From the NCBI RefSeq assembly GCF_003473295.1, contig NZ_QRMP01000024.1, forward strand, positions 1 to 57,738: DNA of 57,738 bases. Direction: 5' to 3'. Of this stretch, positions 27,069 to 34,982 are shown piece by piece. Below the pieces are notes generated by a model. The model worked only from the letters and a program-made list of their open reading frames with translations. It searched no databases and had not been told where the DNA came from. Every line of letters starts with the position of its first letter. Positions within the stretch are counted from its first letter, which is position 1. Position numbers and translations under genes: made by a program. Origin of the DNA: Parabacteroides sp. AM08-6. Lineage in GTDB: Bacteria > Bacteroidota > Bacteroidia > Bacteroidales > Tannerellaceae.

Positions 27069-28070
27069 TCATAAAATACGCGCCTGGGGAAATTGCAGGG
27101 TAAAGATAGTACCCTTTTCCTCGTCCGAGACCACCGTGATACTTCCGCCATGCCGGTTCATTATCTGGCGACAAACGCTCAATCCTATTCCCGAACCGCC
27201 CTGCTTGGTCGTGAAAAAAGGCACAAAGACTTTATCCATCGCTTCCGCCACAATACCGCAACCATTATCGGCAACCGTTATCACCGGCATACCTTCGCGA
27301 ATGAAAGCAGAAGTAATCACGCGAGGGAAAGGACGTTCTCTACAGGCTTCGGCGGCATTCTTCAATAAATTTATCAATACTTGTTCTATCAAAGTCCGGT
27401 CAGCATACAGACGTAGTTCGGACGGACGGATAGAATATGAAAATGCGACATCTCCCGGAGGATACAAACGCCTGAGGTCGTCAAACAAGACGGAGACAGG
27501 GAAAAGTTTCTGGGAAGGAGCCGGAATACGCGTCAACTTCCGGTAATTCTCGACAAACCCCAATAATCCCTTACTGCGACGATGAATAGTTTGCATAGCT
27601 TGTAGCATCACGGCATAATCCTTTTCATTCATCCCATTCGAAGCGGCACGCTCCGTAACAGTTTCCGACAAAGAAATGATGGGAGCTATCGAATTCATGA
27701 TTTCATGGGTCAGTACCCGTATCAATTTCTGCCACGCTTCCGTTTCCGCCTCAGCCACAACCGCGTTATAAAGGCGGGAACGGAAAGCTGTCAAAGCCTC
27801 GTTCATCGAACGGGTCAGCTTGGCCTCCGAGCCGTTCGATGAAGGGACAGGAAAAGAGAGGCTCATATCCCCATAATGAATGTTGGATATCAAATACTCC
27901 ATCCGGCGTATCATCTTTCTCTGATCCATATAAAGCGAGAAAGCGACCCCCAGCAACAACAGGAAACTCAGAATTGCGGTAAAATACAATTCCTTCAGCA
28001 GTAGAAAAGCAATTGCCAGCGAAAGCAGCAACAAACAGATGATTTTCAAGAATATAGCAAAACGTTTCAT
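27069..28070 (-). CDS. NtrB-like sensor histidine kinase of the export locus
   Basis: A 333-residue membrane kinase. Two N-terminal TM helices (about 7-25 and 28-47) with almost no periplasmic loop suggest sensing within the membrane. A HAMP-like linker (about 48-100) leads to the phosphorylation site RVLTHEIMNSIAPI (H122), a variant H-box typical of kinases paired with sigma-54 activators. HATPase motifs follow: LINLLKNAAEAC, DNGCGI, VPFFTTKQGGSGIGLSVC. The gene overlaps the upstream regulator gene by 4 nt (ATGA), so the two are co-translated. By context it should phosphorylate D54 of that regulator and so control the TolC/adaptor/permease genes that diverge from it. Confidence 0.88.
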   Translation of the reverse strand: MKRFAIFLKIICLLLLSLAIAFLLLKELYFTAILSFLLLLGVAFSLYMDQRKMIRRMEYLISNIHYGDMSLSFPVPSSNGSEAKLTRSMNEALTAFRSRLYNAVVAEAETEAWQKLIRVLTHEIMNSIAPIISLSETVTERAASNGMNEKDYAVMLQAMQTIHRRSKGLLGFVENYRKLTRIPAPSQKLFPVSVLFDDLRRLYPPGDVAFSYSIRPSELRLYADRTLIEQVLINLLKNAAEACRERPFPRVITSAFIREGMPVITVADNGCGIVAEAMDKVFVPFFTTKQGGSGIGLSVCRQIMNRHGGSITVVSDEEKGTIFTLQFPQARIL

Positions 28071-29431
28071 AAGCCCAGCTTTTCCAGTTTACGATACAGG
28101 GCAAAGCGGGTTATGCCCAACAGCTCGGCTGCACGGGTGATATTCCCGTCGGCACGGCGTAGAGCACGCTCGATAGCTTCTTTTTCCAAGACACTCAGGT
28201 TCAATTCTTCCGCTTCGGCCTTCTTACCGGCAGGCGCGGGCTGAAGCATAAAGTTTTCCGGTTTCAGCATCGAACCGTCCGAAAGGATGACGGCACGTTC
28301 GATAGCATGTTGCAACTCCCGCACGTTTCCGGGCCAGGAATAATTCAGCAATTTCGTCCGGGCATCGCGCGAAAGGCCTGCCGACGTCTTCTTATATTTC
28401 CGGGAATAACGGTTCAGGAAATATTCAGCCAACAGTAAAATATCATTTCCCCTCTCGCGCAAAGGCGGAATATGCAACTCTATCGTATTGATACGGTAAA
28501 GCAAATCCTGCCGGAAGCTCCCCTCCTGCACCATCGTGTGAATATTCATATTGGTAGCCGAAATCAGCCGGACATCTATCGGAATGATGCGAGTAGCTCC
28601 CAAGCGTACAATCTGCCTTTTCTCGATTGCCGTCAACAACTTCGCCTGCATGGGAAGGCTCAGGTTTCCTATCTCATCCAGGAACAAAGTTCCCCCGGAA
28701 GCCACTTCCATACGTCCCGGCTTGTCCTTGCGGGCATCGGTAAACGCACCTTTTTCGTATCCGAACAATTCGCTTTCGAAAAGCTGTTCCGGTATACTCC
28801 CCAAGTCGATACCGACAAACACCTGCCCGGCACGCGGCGAATGATGGTAAAGGGCGCGTGCCACGAGGTCTTTCCCCGTCCCGTTCTCCCCTAATATCAG
28901 AATATTGGCATCCGTATTCCGAAGTTTCTCTATCGTATCGAACAGTTCCTGCATGGCATCACTCTCGCCGATGATTTCGAAACCGGTATCTTCGGGAGCA
29001 CCCAAGGCCTCCACTTGTTGCTTCAAGGCTTGTACTTCGGTTCGGCTCGACCGCAGTTCGAGGGCGGCTGACAAGGTGGCCAGCAGCTTTTCCTTCTCCC
29101 AAGGTTTGGGTATGAAGTCCGTCGCTCCCGCCTTAATCGCACGGACAGCCTTCTCCGTATCGGCATACGCGGTAATAAAGAGGACCACCACATTCGGGTC
29201 GGCCTTCTTTATCTTTTCAAGCCAGAAGAAACCTTCCTGCCCGCTGATAGCATCGCGCTTAAAGTTCATATCCAGCAGGATTACGTCCGGCACATACGTT
29301 TCCATGAAATAAACGATACGTTCCGGCTGCGTCGTCACCTTAATCTGTTCCACATAAGGTTCCAACAGCAGGTTCAGTGCGAAAAGAACATCTTCGTTGT
29401 CGTCTATAATTAAAATCTTTCCCTGTTTCAT
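28067..29431 (-). CDS. NtrC-family sigma-54-dependent response regulator
   Basis: A 454-residue activator. Receiver domain (1-120) with D10-D11, phospho-acceptor D54 in VILLDMNF and K109 in IPKPW; AAA+ domain (about 150-390) with Walker A GENGTGKD (181-188), the sigma-54-contacting GAFTDA loop (228-233), Walker B TLFLDEI (248-254) and the arginine-rich LPPLRER-like segment (here IPPLRERGNDI); and a C-terminal Fis-type helix-turn-helix (NITRAAELLGITRFALYRKLEKLGL). It should bind the TGTGCG-N4-CGnAC palindromes found upstream of three sigma-54 promoters in this window. The nearest pair lies just 50 bp upstream of its own gene, between it and TolC. A weak -7 box TATCTTTA sits at 29458-29451. The target assignment is inference; the protein class is certain. 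Confidence 0.93.
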   Translation of the reverse strand: MKQGKILIIDDNEDVLFALNLLLEPYVEQIKVTTQPERIVYFMETYVPDVILLDMNFKRDAISGQEGFFWLEKIKKADPNVVVLFITAYADTEKAVRAIKAGATDFIPKPWEKEKLLATLSAALELRSSRTEVQALKQQVEALGAPEDTGFEIIGESDAMQELFDTIEKLRNTDANILILGENGTGKDLVARALYHHSPRAGQVFVGIDLGSIPEQLFESELFGYEKGAFTDARKDKPGRMEVASGGTLFLDEIGNLSLPMQAKLLTAIEKRQIVRLGATRIIPIDVRLISATNMNIHTMVQEGSFRQDLLYRINTIELHIPPLRERGNDILLLAEYFLNRYSRKYKKTSAGLSRDARTKLLNYSWPGNVRELQHAIERAVILSDGSMLKPENFMLQPAPAGKKAEAEELNLSVLEKEAIERALRRADGNITRAAELLGITRFALYRKLEKLGL

Positions 29432-29480
29432 TTCCGGTGATAATTTGGGGTAAAGATAAAGATTAATACAATAGGATGTG

Positions 29481-29517
29481 CGTGCGCAAACGAACGTTTT
29501 TTGTGCGCATCTGCACG
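29481..29517 (+). promoter_or_regulatory. Paired upstream activator sites of the TolC sigma-54 promoter
   Basis: Two 16-bp imperfect palindromes: CGTGCG-CAAA-CGAACG (29481-29496) and TGTGCG-CATC-TGCACG (29502-29517), starts 21 bp apart. The second starts 72 bp before the -24 GG. The same pair with the same geometry occurs at 42899-42935 and 48503-48539. They are likely binding sites for the NtrC-type regulator encoded next door, and could also affect its own promoter. Confidence 0.75.
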
Positions 29518-29572
29518 CTGTCCACCCGAAGGGATAAAGGTTTAAACATTATAAATCAAGTCTTTATATTTA

Positions 29573-29588
29573 TGGCATGTTATTTGTT
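29573..29588 (+). promoter_or_regulatory. Sigma-54 promoter of TolC
   Basis: TGGCATG-TTAT-TTGTT, with GG at 29574-29575 and GT at 29586-29587 separated by 10 bp, matches the -24/-12 pattern TGGCACG-N4-TTGCW. The predicted start is near 29599, directly before the ATG at 29600. Confidence 0.78.
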
Positions 29589-29599
29589 TCTATAAAAGC

Positions 29600-31066
29600 A
29601 TGAAACACAGACTTACCATATTTATACTTCTGCTGCTCCCGCTTCAACTCTGGGGGCAAAAGAAACTATCCCTTACCCTGAGTGAGGCAATCGAGATGGC
29701 GCGGCAACAATCGCCCGAAGCCATCGCCGCCCGCCATTCATTCCGCGCTTCCTACTGGAACTGGCGGACATTCCGGGCGAATTATCTTCCCAGCCTGACG
29801 CTGACTTCCGACCCAGTATTGAACCGTTCCATACAATCCGTCACCTTGTCGGACGGTAGCGATAAGTTTGTACACCGCAACCAGCTGTCGGTCGATGCCG
29901 GCCTGGAAATCCGCCAGAACGTGGCCCTGACAGGCGGCCAGCTGATGCTGACCACCGGACTGAACCGGATGGATATGTTTACCGATAATGTTTCTTCCTA
30001 TAAAAGTACTCCTATCGTCATCGGCTACCAACAGGACCTGTTCGGCATCAACAGTTTCAAATGGGAACGCCGGATGGCGCCGGTCAGATACGACGAAGCC
30101 CGGAAAAGCTATATCGAAACACTTGAGCTGGTGGCGGCCTACACCACTTCGCGTTTCTTCAACCTGGCCAACGCACAAGCCTCTTTGGAAATCGCCAATT
30201 ACAACTATGCCAATGCCGATACGCTCTACCGATACGCGCAGGGGCGTTATAATATAGGTACAATCACGGAAAACGAAATGCTTCAGCTGGAGCTCAACAT
30301 GTTGACGGAACAGACCAACTGCCTCAACGCCCGCATCGAGGTGGACGACTGCATACAGTCCCTCCGTAGCTACCTCGGAATATCCGAGGACATTGAGCTA
30401 ACCGTTATTCCGGAAGATAATGTGCCCCGTTTCCCGGTCGACGTAAACGAAGCACTCCAGTTCGCTTTCCAGAACAACCCGGATATCAGCAGCTTCGAAT
30501 ACAGGCGGCTCGAAAGCGAAAGACAAGTAGCGCAGGCGAAAGCCAACCGGGGCTTCAGGGCAAACCTATATGCGCAGTTCGGACTGACCCAAAGCAACGA
30601 GGCATTCAAAAACGCTTATCGTCACCCGATGGACCAGCAATTGGTTTCGCTCGGCATCCGTATTCCGATACTGGACTGGGGCGTAGGCAAGGGAAACGTA
30701 AAAGTAGCCAAAAGCAACCGCGATAAAGTCTACACCGAACTGGAACAGAGCCGGACGGACTTCGAACTGAATGTAGCCAAGTTGGTCAAGCAGTTCAACC
30801 TGCAAGCGGACAAAGTGGCCATCGCCTATAAGACAGACCAGACGGCCCAACGCCGCAACGATGTGGCCCGCAGGCTTTATCTTCTCGGGAAATCGACGAT
30901 ACTGGATTTGAATGCGGCTATTGCCGAAAAAGATAATTCGCGCCGTTCGTATATCACGGCCTTATATAATTATTGGAATCTCTATTACGGACTCCGCAGC
31001 CTGACCGGCTACGATTTCGAAAAAAAGATTCCAATCATCGAAGATTATTCGTTATTATTAAAATAA
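29600..31066 (+). CDS. TolC-family outer-membrane efflux protein
   Basis: A 488-residue outer-membrane channel. Signal peptide MKHRLTIFILLLLPLQLWGQ, then two OEP repeats: the first from LTLSEAIEMARQQSPEAIAARHSF (about 25-48), the second from FPVDVNEALQFAFQNNPDISSFEYR (about 280-305). Long helical stretches and the PILDWGVGKGNVKVAKSNRD segment (about 355-375) are typical of TolC-like proteins. It would form the exit duct for the adaptor and permeases downstream. It is first in its transcription unit under a sigma-54 promoter, with a leader of nearly zero length. No lipobox is visible, so it is probably not lipid-anchored. A 226-nt gap with an 11-bp repeat array precedes the adaptor gene. Confidence 0.88.
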   Translation: MKHRLTIFILLLLPLQLWGQKKLSLTLSEAIEMARQQSPEAIAARHSFRASYWNWRTFRANYLPSLTLTSDPVLNRSIQSVTLSDGSDKFVHRNQLSVDAGLEIRQNVALTGGQLMLTTGLNRMDMFTDNVSSYKSTPIVIGYQQDLFGINSFKWERRMAPVRYDEARKSYIETLELVAAYTTSRFFNLANAQASLEIANYNYANADTLYRYAQGRYNIGTITENEMLQLELNMLTEQTNCLNARIEVDDCIQSLRSYLGISEDIELTVIPEDNVPRFPVDVNEALQFAFQNNPDISSFEYRRLESERQVAQAKANRGFRANLYAQFGLTQSNEAFKNAYRHPMDQQLVSLGIRIPILDWGVGKGNVKVAKSNRDKVYTELEQSRTDFELNVAKLVKQFNLQADKVAIAYKTDQTAQRRNDVARRLYLLGKSTILDLNAAIAEKDNSRRSYITALYNYWNLYYGLRSLTGYDFEKKIPIIEDYSLLLK

Positions 31067-31132
31067 ACCGCCCGGCGGACAGTCGTTCTGTCTCCCCTGC
31101 TTTCTGCCAATTCGCCCGTTGTGACGAGGCAA

Positions 31133-31220
31133 TGCCACTGCGGTGGCACAGCAGTGCCACAGGCATGGCACAAGAGTGCCAACGGCATGACACCGTAGTG
31201 CCACTACGATGGCACTCGGC
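31133..31220. repeat. Eight 11-bp units alternating TGCCA / TGGCA
   Basis: Pentamers start every 11 bp at 31133 (TGCCA), 31144 (TGGCA), 31155 (TGCCA), 31166 (TGGCA), 31177 (TGCCA), 31188 (TGACA), 31199 (TGCCA) and 31210 (TGGCA), each usually followed by C. TGACG at 31122 may be a worn ninth copy. Neighbouring units are inverted copies (for example TGCCAC-TGCG-GTGGCA and TGGCAC-AGCA-GTGCCA), so many alternative hairpins can form. It lies between the TolC and adaptor genes and is not convincingly translated. Confidence 0.85.
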
Positions 31221-31292
31221 AAAGGTACAGAGCCGCTACTCCACCGGACAGGAGAAACAAATGGAAATCATATCTATTAAAAATTACAGACA

Positions 31293-32543
31293 ATGGACAA
31301 ACCGATAAAAAAGAAGCCCGTTTATTACCGTTACCGCTGGCATATCATAAGCGCGGTAGCTTTTGTTGCCCTACTAATCTACGTCGGAATTGTAGCTTCG
31401 GGCGGACGGAGGCTCCGTACGGATGCCGAAAATCTGATTATCGGTGAAGCCTCCAGCGACAAGTTCCTGGAATATGTGGATGTGGAAGGTGTGGTACAGC
31501 CCATCCTGACCATCCGAGTCAATGCCAGCGAAGCCGGCAGCGTAGACCGGATTATTGCCGAAGAGGGAACCATGCTCCGTAAAGGTGACACCGTCCTGAC
31601 CCTTTTAAACCCCAATCTGATGCGCGACATCGAGGACCAACGTGACGAATGGGAAAAGCAGCTTATCACTTATAAAGAAAAAGAAATCGAGATGGAACAG
31701 AAGAGCATCGACCTGCAACAGCAGACCTTGCAAACGACTTATGAACTGAACCGCCTGAAAAAAAGCTACTCACTCGATGAGGAAGAATATCACATGGGGG
31801 TAAAAAGCAAAGCCCAACTGGAAGTACAACGCGACGAATTCGAATACAAGACACGCAGCACCGCCCTGCAACTGGAAGGATTGCGCCACGACAGTGCCGC
31901 CACGATACTCCGCCGGGAGTTGATGAAAAACGACCTCGAACGGGAACGCAAGAAGTTCGAACGGGCAGAGGAACGGATGGAAAACCTGATTGTACGCGCT
32001 CCGATTTCCGGACAACTCAGCTTCGTGAAAGTAACGCCCGGCCAGCAGGTGCAGAACACGGAAACGATTGGCGAAATCAAAGTGCTCGACCAGTTCAAGA
32101 TACACACTTCGATAAGCGAATATTATATCGACCGGATTACGACGGGATTGCCCGCCACTATCACATGGCAGAGCAAAAAGTATCCGCTGCGTATCACCAA
32201 AGTAGTTCCCGAAGTGAAAGACCGCAGTTTCGACATCGACCTCGTCTTCTCGGACGAAAAACCGGAGAATATCCGTATCGGAAAAAGTTTCCGCGTACAA
32301 ATCGAACTGGGGCAACCGGAAGAAGCACTTGTCATCCCGCGTGGCGATTTCTTCCAGACCACCGGCGGACAATGGATTTACAAACTGAACGAGTCCGGGA
32401 CCAAGGCCCATAAAGTGCCTATCAACATCGGACGGCAAAATCCGCAGCAATATGAAATCACAGGGGGATTGCAACCCGGCGACAAGGTCATTGTCACAGG
32501 ATACACTACCTTTGGGGATGCGGAAGAACTGATATTAAAATAA
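31293..32543 (+). CDS. HlyD/MacA-type periplasmic adaptor protein
   Basis: A 416-residue membrane-fusion protein. N-terminal TM anchor (about 15-36), lipoyl-like half-motif (EYVDVEGVVQPILTIRVNASEAGSVDRIIAEEGTMLRKGD, about 60-98), a long coiled-coil hairpin (about 105-235, charged heptads), the second lipoyl half (LIVRAPISGQLSFVKVTPGQQV, about 228-250), beta-barrel (about 260-340) and a membrane-proximal domain with a GGLQPGDKVIVTGY ending. It would join the TolC channel to the MacB-type permeases. The gene is 226 nt after TolC and 18 nt before the first permease. No other promoter is obvious, so read-through across the repeat array is expected. Confidence 0.9.
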   Translation: MDKPIKKKPVYYRYRWHIISAVAFVALLIYVGIVASGGRRLRTDAENLIIGEASSDKFLEYVDVEGVVQPILTIRVNASEAGSVDRIIAEEGTMLRKGDTVLTLLNPNLMRDIEDQRDEWEKQLITYKEKEIEMEQKSIDLQQQTLQTTYELNRLKKSYSLDEEEYHMGVKSKAQLEVQRDEFEYKTRSTALQLEGLRHDSAATILRRELMKNDLERERKKFERAEERMENLIVRAPISGQLSFVKVTPGQQVQNTETIGEIKVLDQFKIHTSISEYYIDRITTGLPATITWQSKKYPLRITKVVPEVKDRSFDIDLVFSDEKPENIRIGKSFRVQIELGQPEEALVIPRGDFFQTTGGQWIYKLNESGTKAHKVPINIGRQNPQQYEITGGLQPGDKVIVTGYTTFGDAEELILK

Positions 32544-32561
32544 CAGACAAGAGGAAACTAT

Positions 32562-34970
32562 ATGTTCAAGCATTATCTGACAATTGCTTACAGAAACTTA
32601 TTACGCTATAAGTTCCAATCAGCTATTAGCATAATCGGTCTGTCGATTGGTTTTGCCTGCTTCGCTTTTTGTTCTTATTTGTTCCGTTTCGAATTAGATT
32701 ACGATAAGAATATTCGGGAGGTGGACCGGATTTACCGTGCATACGAGAAGGAGGGGCAGGGATTCACCGTCTGCCGCTTGCCCGGCCTCTATACCCTTTT
32801 ATCCGACAAATTTACGGATATAGAGGACGGAACTTCCACGATTGATGTCCGTCCTTACAACGAAAAATTATGTGAAGTGCCGGCGGATGGAGGAAAAATG
32901 AATTATTTCAAAGAAGTATTTCTATATACCGATAACCATTTTCTCGACTTCTTCCGGCTATCCTTGCTGTCGGGCAATCCGGATGAACTTTCGAACCTGC
33001 CCGACGCGGTGGTGATTAGCCGGAAAGCTGCCTTAAAACTGTTCGGGACTGTAGATGCAGTCGGCAGAACATTCACGGATGTAAACGACTTCCATAACAC
33101 CCGTGAAGTGTTCACCGTACGCGGCGTGATGGAAGATTTCCCCACGCAGAGTCATCTCGAACAATATAGCGGTATCATACTCAACACCTCCAATTCGTTC
33201 ATAAGAGAGTTATGGAAGGAAATCTCCAACAACTACTTCAAATTAAGGAAAGGAGCGGACCTCGACAAACTGAACCGCTCTCTGGCCGATTTCCCGCTTC
33301 CGAACCCACTGTCAAGCAATCAGAATGCCACAATGTATATACAACTGAAGTCTTTGCTAAAATCCAACACCTCTTCCACCAACGGGCAAAGCCTCAGTAT
33401 GCCGCTTCTGTTCCTTATCATCGGATTGCTGGTATTGTTGACGGCTTTATTCAACTATGTCATATTCATCTTCGGACAGATGCTGAACCGAAGCAAAGAA
33501 TGTGGTATCCGGAAAGTAAACGGGTGCGGGAAAAGTTCTTTCTTTATCCTGTTCTTCACGGAAGCTTGTATCACCTTTTTAATTGCCGGCTTCTTCTGCA
33601 TCATCTTTCTGGAATTATTCACCCCCGTTATCAATGATTTTGCGCACAACTTTCATTTCGACAAGCAGTATATGCTCGTCCTGATGTTGCAATATCTGGC
33701 AGGTGGAATAGTCGGCATTGCATTACTATGCTGGATTGTCACTCATCGGCTGAACCGGTTATCCATCATACAAAGCTTGTATAAAGCTCCGGTTATCCGG
33801 AAGAAAGGCATCGTACGGGAAGTCCTTATCTGCATACAAATCATCATCTGTTTCCTGTTTTTAGGCAGTTCCTGGTTTCTGCTGCAACAAAGCAAACTGA
33901 TTGAAACAGAGCTAACCGCCGGATTGGACGAAAATGACAAAACATGTCTGTATACAGTCTCCCTCAACGGAGATAAACTGGAAGCCGCCCGGCCCGAAAT
34001 ATTGCACAAACTGAAGGAAAATCCCCGAATAGAATCAATTTCCCTCAATGGAATGAGCCTGCTTGGGGCCTGGCAACTCGGCAAAGGATACTTCACCTGG
34101 GAAGGGATAACAGAAAGTGAAGAAAGCCAGCTGATGGGATTTCTATACACAGACGCGAACTACCTGAACATACTCAAACGAGGAATGGAACGAGGACGTT
34201 TTTTCACTTCCGACGAAAAGGATAAAGCGGTTATCAACCGGAAGTTGGCACAACAGCTCAAGAACGACCCTATCGGTATGCAAATTGGTATCAAACAAAG
34301 GGGGCAATCGGAAACAATGACCTACTACGAAGTCGTAGGCATTATGCCCGATATCATCAATAGCCCGAACAGGTGGGGGTATCAAACCGTTATACCTTGC
34401 ATTTACTTGCCTTACGAGGAGAACTATATGAATATGGAATGCGTCGTAAAAGTACGTCCCGAATACCGGAAAACATTCCGGAAAGAGATGGAAGCCGAAT
34501 TACACAAGTATGTGAACCAGGCAACGAAAGTTTACGTGAACAACTTAAAAGAAAGCAGCAGTTTTTATATCGAACGCGAACAGTATTTATACAAGATGAC
34601 CTCTTTATTCTCCGTCATCTGCATCCTTATTTCCCTATTGGGCATCTATGCCTCTATCAGGTTGAGTACGGAACAACGGAAGAAGGAAATCGCAATCCGG
34701 AAAATAAATGGAGCGACACAAGGCGCCATTCTCTATATCTTAAGCAGGAAAAACATCATACAGCTACTTCTGTCTGCTGCGATTGCTTTCCCGTTGCTTA
34801 TTATCATTACCCATACTTGGATACAGAATTATCCGCTTCGGATTACAATCGGGATAATTCCTTTCCTTCTATTATTCCTTTTGATGGCGGCAATTATCGC
34901 CTTCACCGTTATTTGGCAAATCACGCGGATAGCCCGGACTAATCCGGCAGAAGCGATTAAAACAGAATAA
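32562..34970 (+). CDS. MacB/FtsX-type ABC permease 1
   Basis: An 802-residue inner-membrane permease with the two-fold layout of large Bacteroidota MacB-like proteins: TM1 after YRNLLRYKFQSAISIIGLSIG (about 10-42), a periplasmic core (about 45-275), three TMs (about 280-400) with CGIRKVNGC facing the cytoplasm, then a second TM, a second core and three final TMs (about 680-800) with EIAIRKINGA (about 707) and the C-terminal NPAEAIKTE. The RKxNG loops are the usual contact points for the ATPase. The protein has no nucleotide-binding domain. Gaps to the adaptor (18 nt) and permease 2 (12 nt) indicate one operon. Confidence 0.88.
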   Translation: MFKHYLTIAYRNLLRYKFQSAISIIGLSIGFACFAFCSYLFRFELDYDKNIREVDRIYRAYEKEGQGFTVCRLPGLYTLLSDKFTDIEDGTSTIDVRPYNEKLCEVPADGGKMNYFKEVFLYTDNHFLDFFRLSLLSGNPDELSNLPDAVVISRKAALKLFGTVDAVGRTFTDVNDFHNTREVFTVRGVMEDFPTQSHLEQYSGIILNTSNSFIRELWKEISNNYFKLRKGADLDKLNRSLADFPLPNPLSSNQNATMYIQLKSLLKSNTSSTNGQSLSMPLLFLIIGLLVLLTALFNYVIFIFGQMLNRSKECGIRKVNGCGKSSFFILFFTEACITFLIAGFFCIIFLELFTPVINDFAHNFHFDKQYMLVLMLQYLAGGIVGIALLCWIVTHRLNRLSIIQSLYKAPVIRKKGIVREVLICIQIIICFLFLGSSWFLLQQSKLIETELTAGLDENDKTCLYTVSLNGDKLEAARPEILHKLKENPRIESISLNGMSLLGAWQLGKGYFTWEGITESEESQLMGFLYTDANYLNILKRGMERGRFFTSDEKDKAVINRKLAQQLKNDPIGMQIGIKQRGQSETMTYYEVVGIMPDIINSPNRWGYQTVIPCIYLPYEENYMNMECVVKVRPEYRKTFRKEMEAELHKYVNQATKVYVNNLKESSSFYIEREQYLYKMTSLFSVICILISLLGIYASIRLSTEQRKKEIAIRKINGATQGAILYILSRKNIIQLLLSAAIAFPLLIIITHTWIQNYPLRITIGIIPFLLLFLLMAAIIAFTVIWQITRIARTNPAEAIKTE

Positions 34971-34982
34971 ATAAAAATAGAC

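Noticed and set aside
31144..31216. TGGCAC units of the array as further sigma-54 promoters
   Set aside because: GG to the next GC is 11 bp instead of the needed 12, and no activator-site pair lies upstream.
31133..31220. CRISPR array
   Set aside because: The 11-bp period and alternating inverted units lack long repeats and unique spacers; no cas genes in the window.
30973..31308. 111-codon frame across the 11-bp repeat array
   Set aside because: It begins inside TolC, and the residues over the array look like read-through of repeats; the adaptor starts in another frame.
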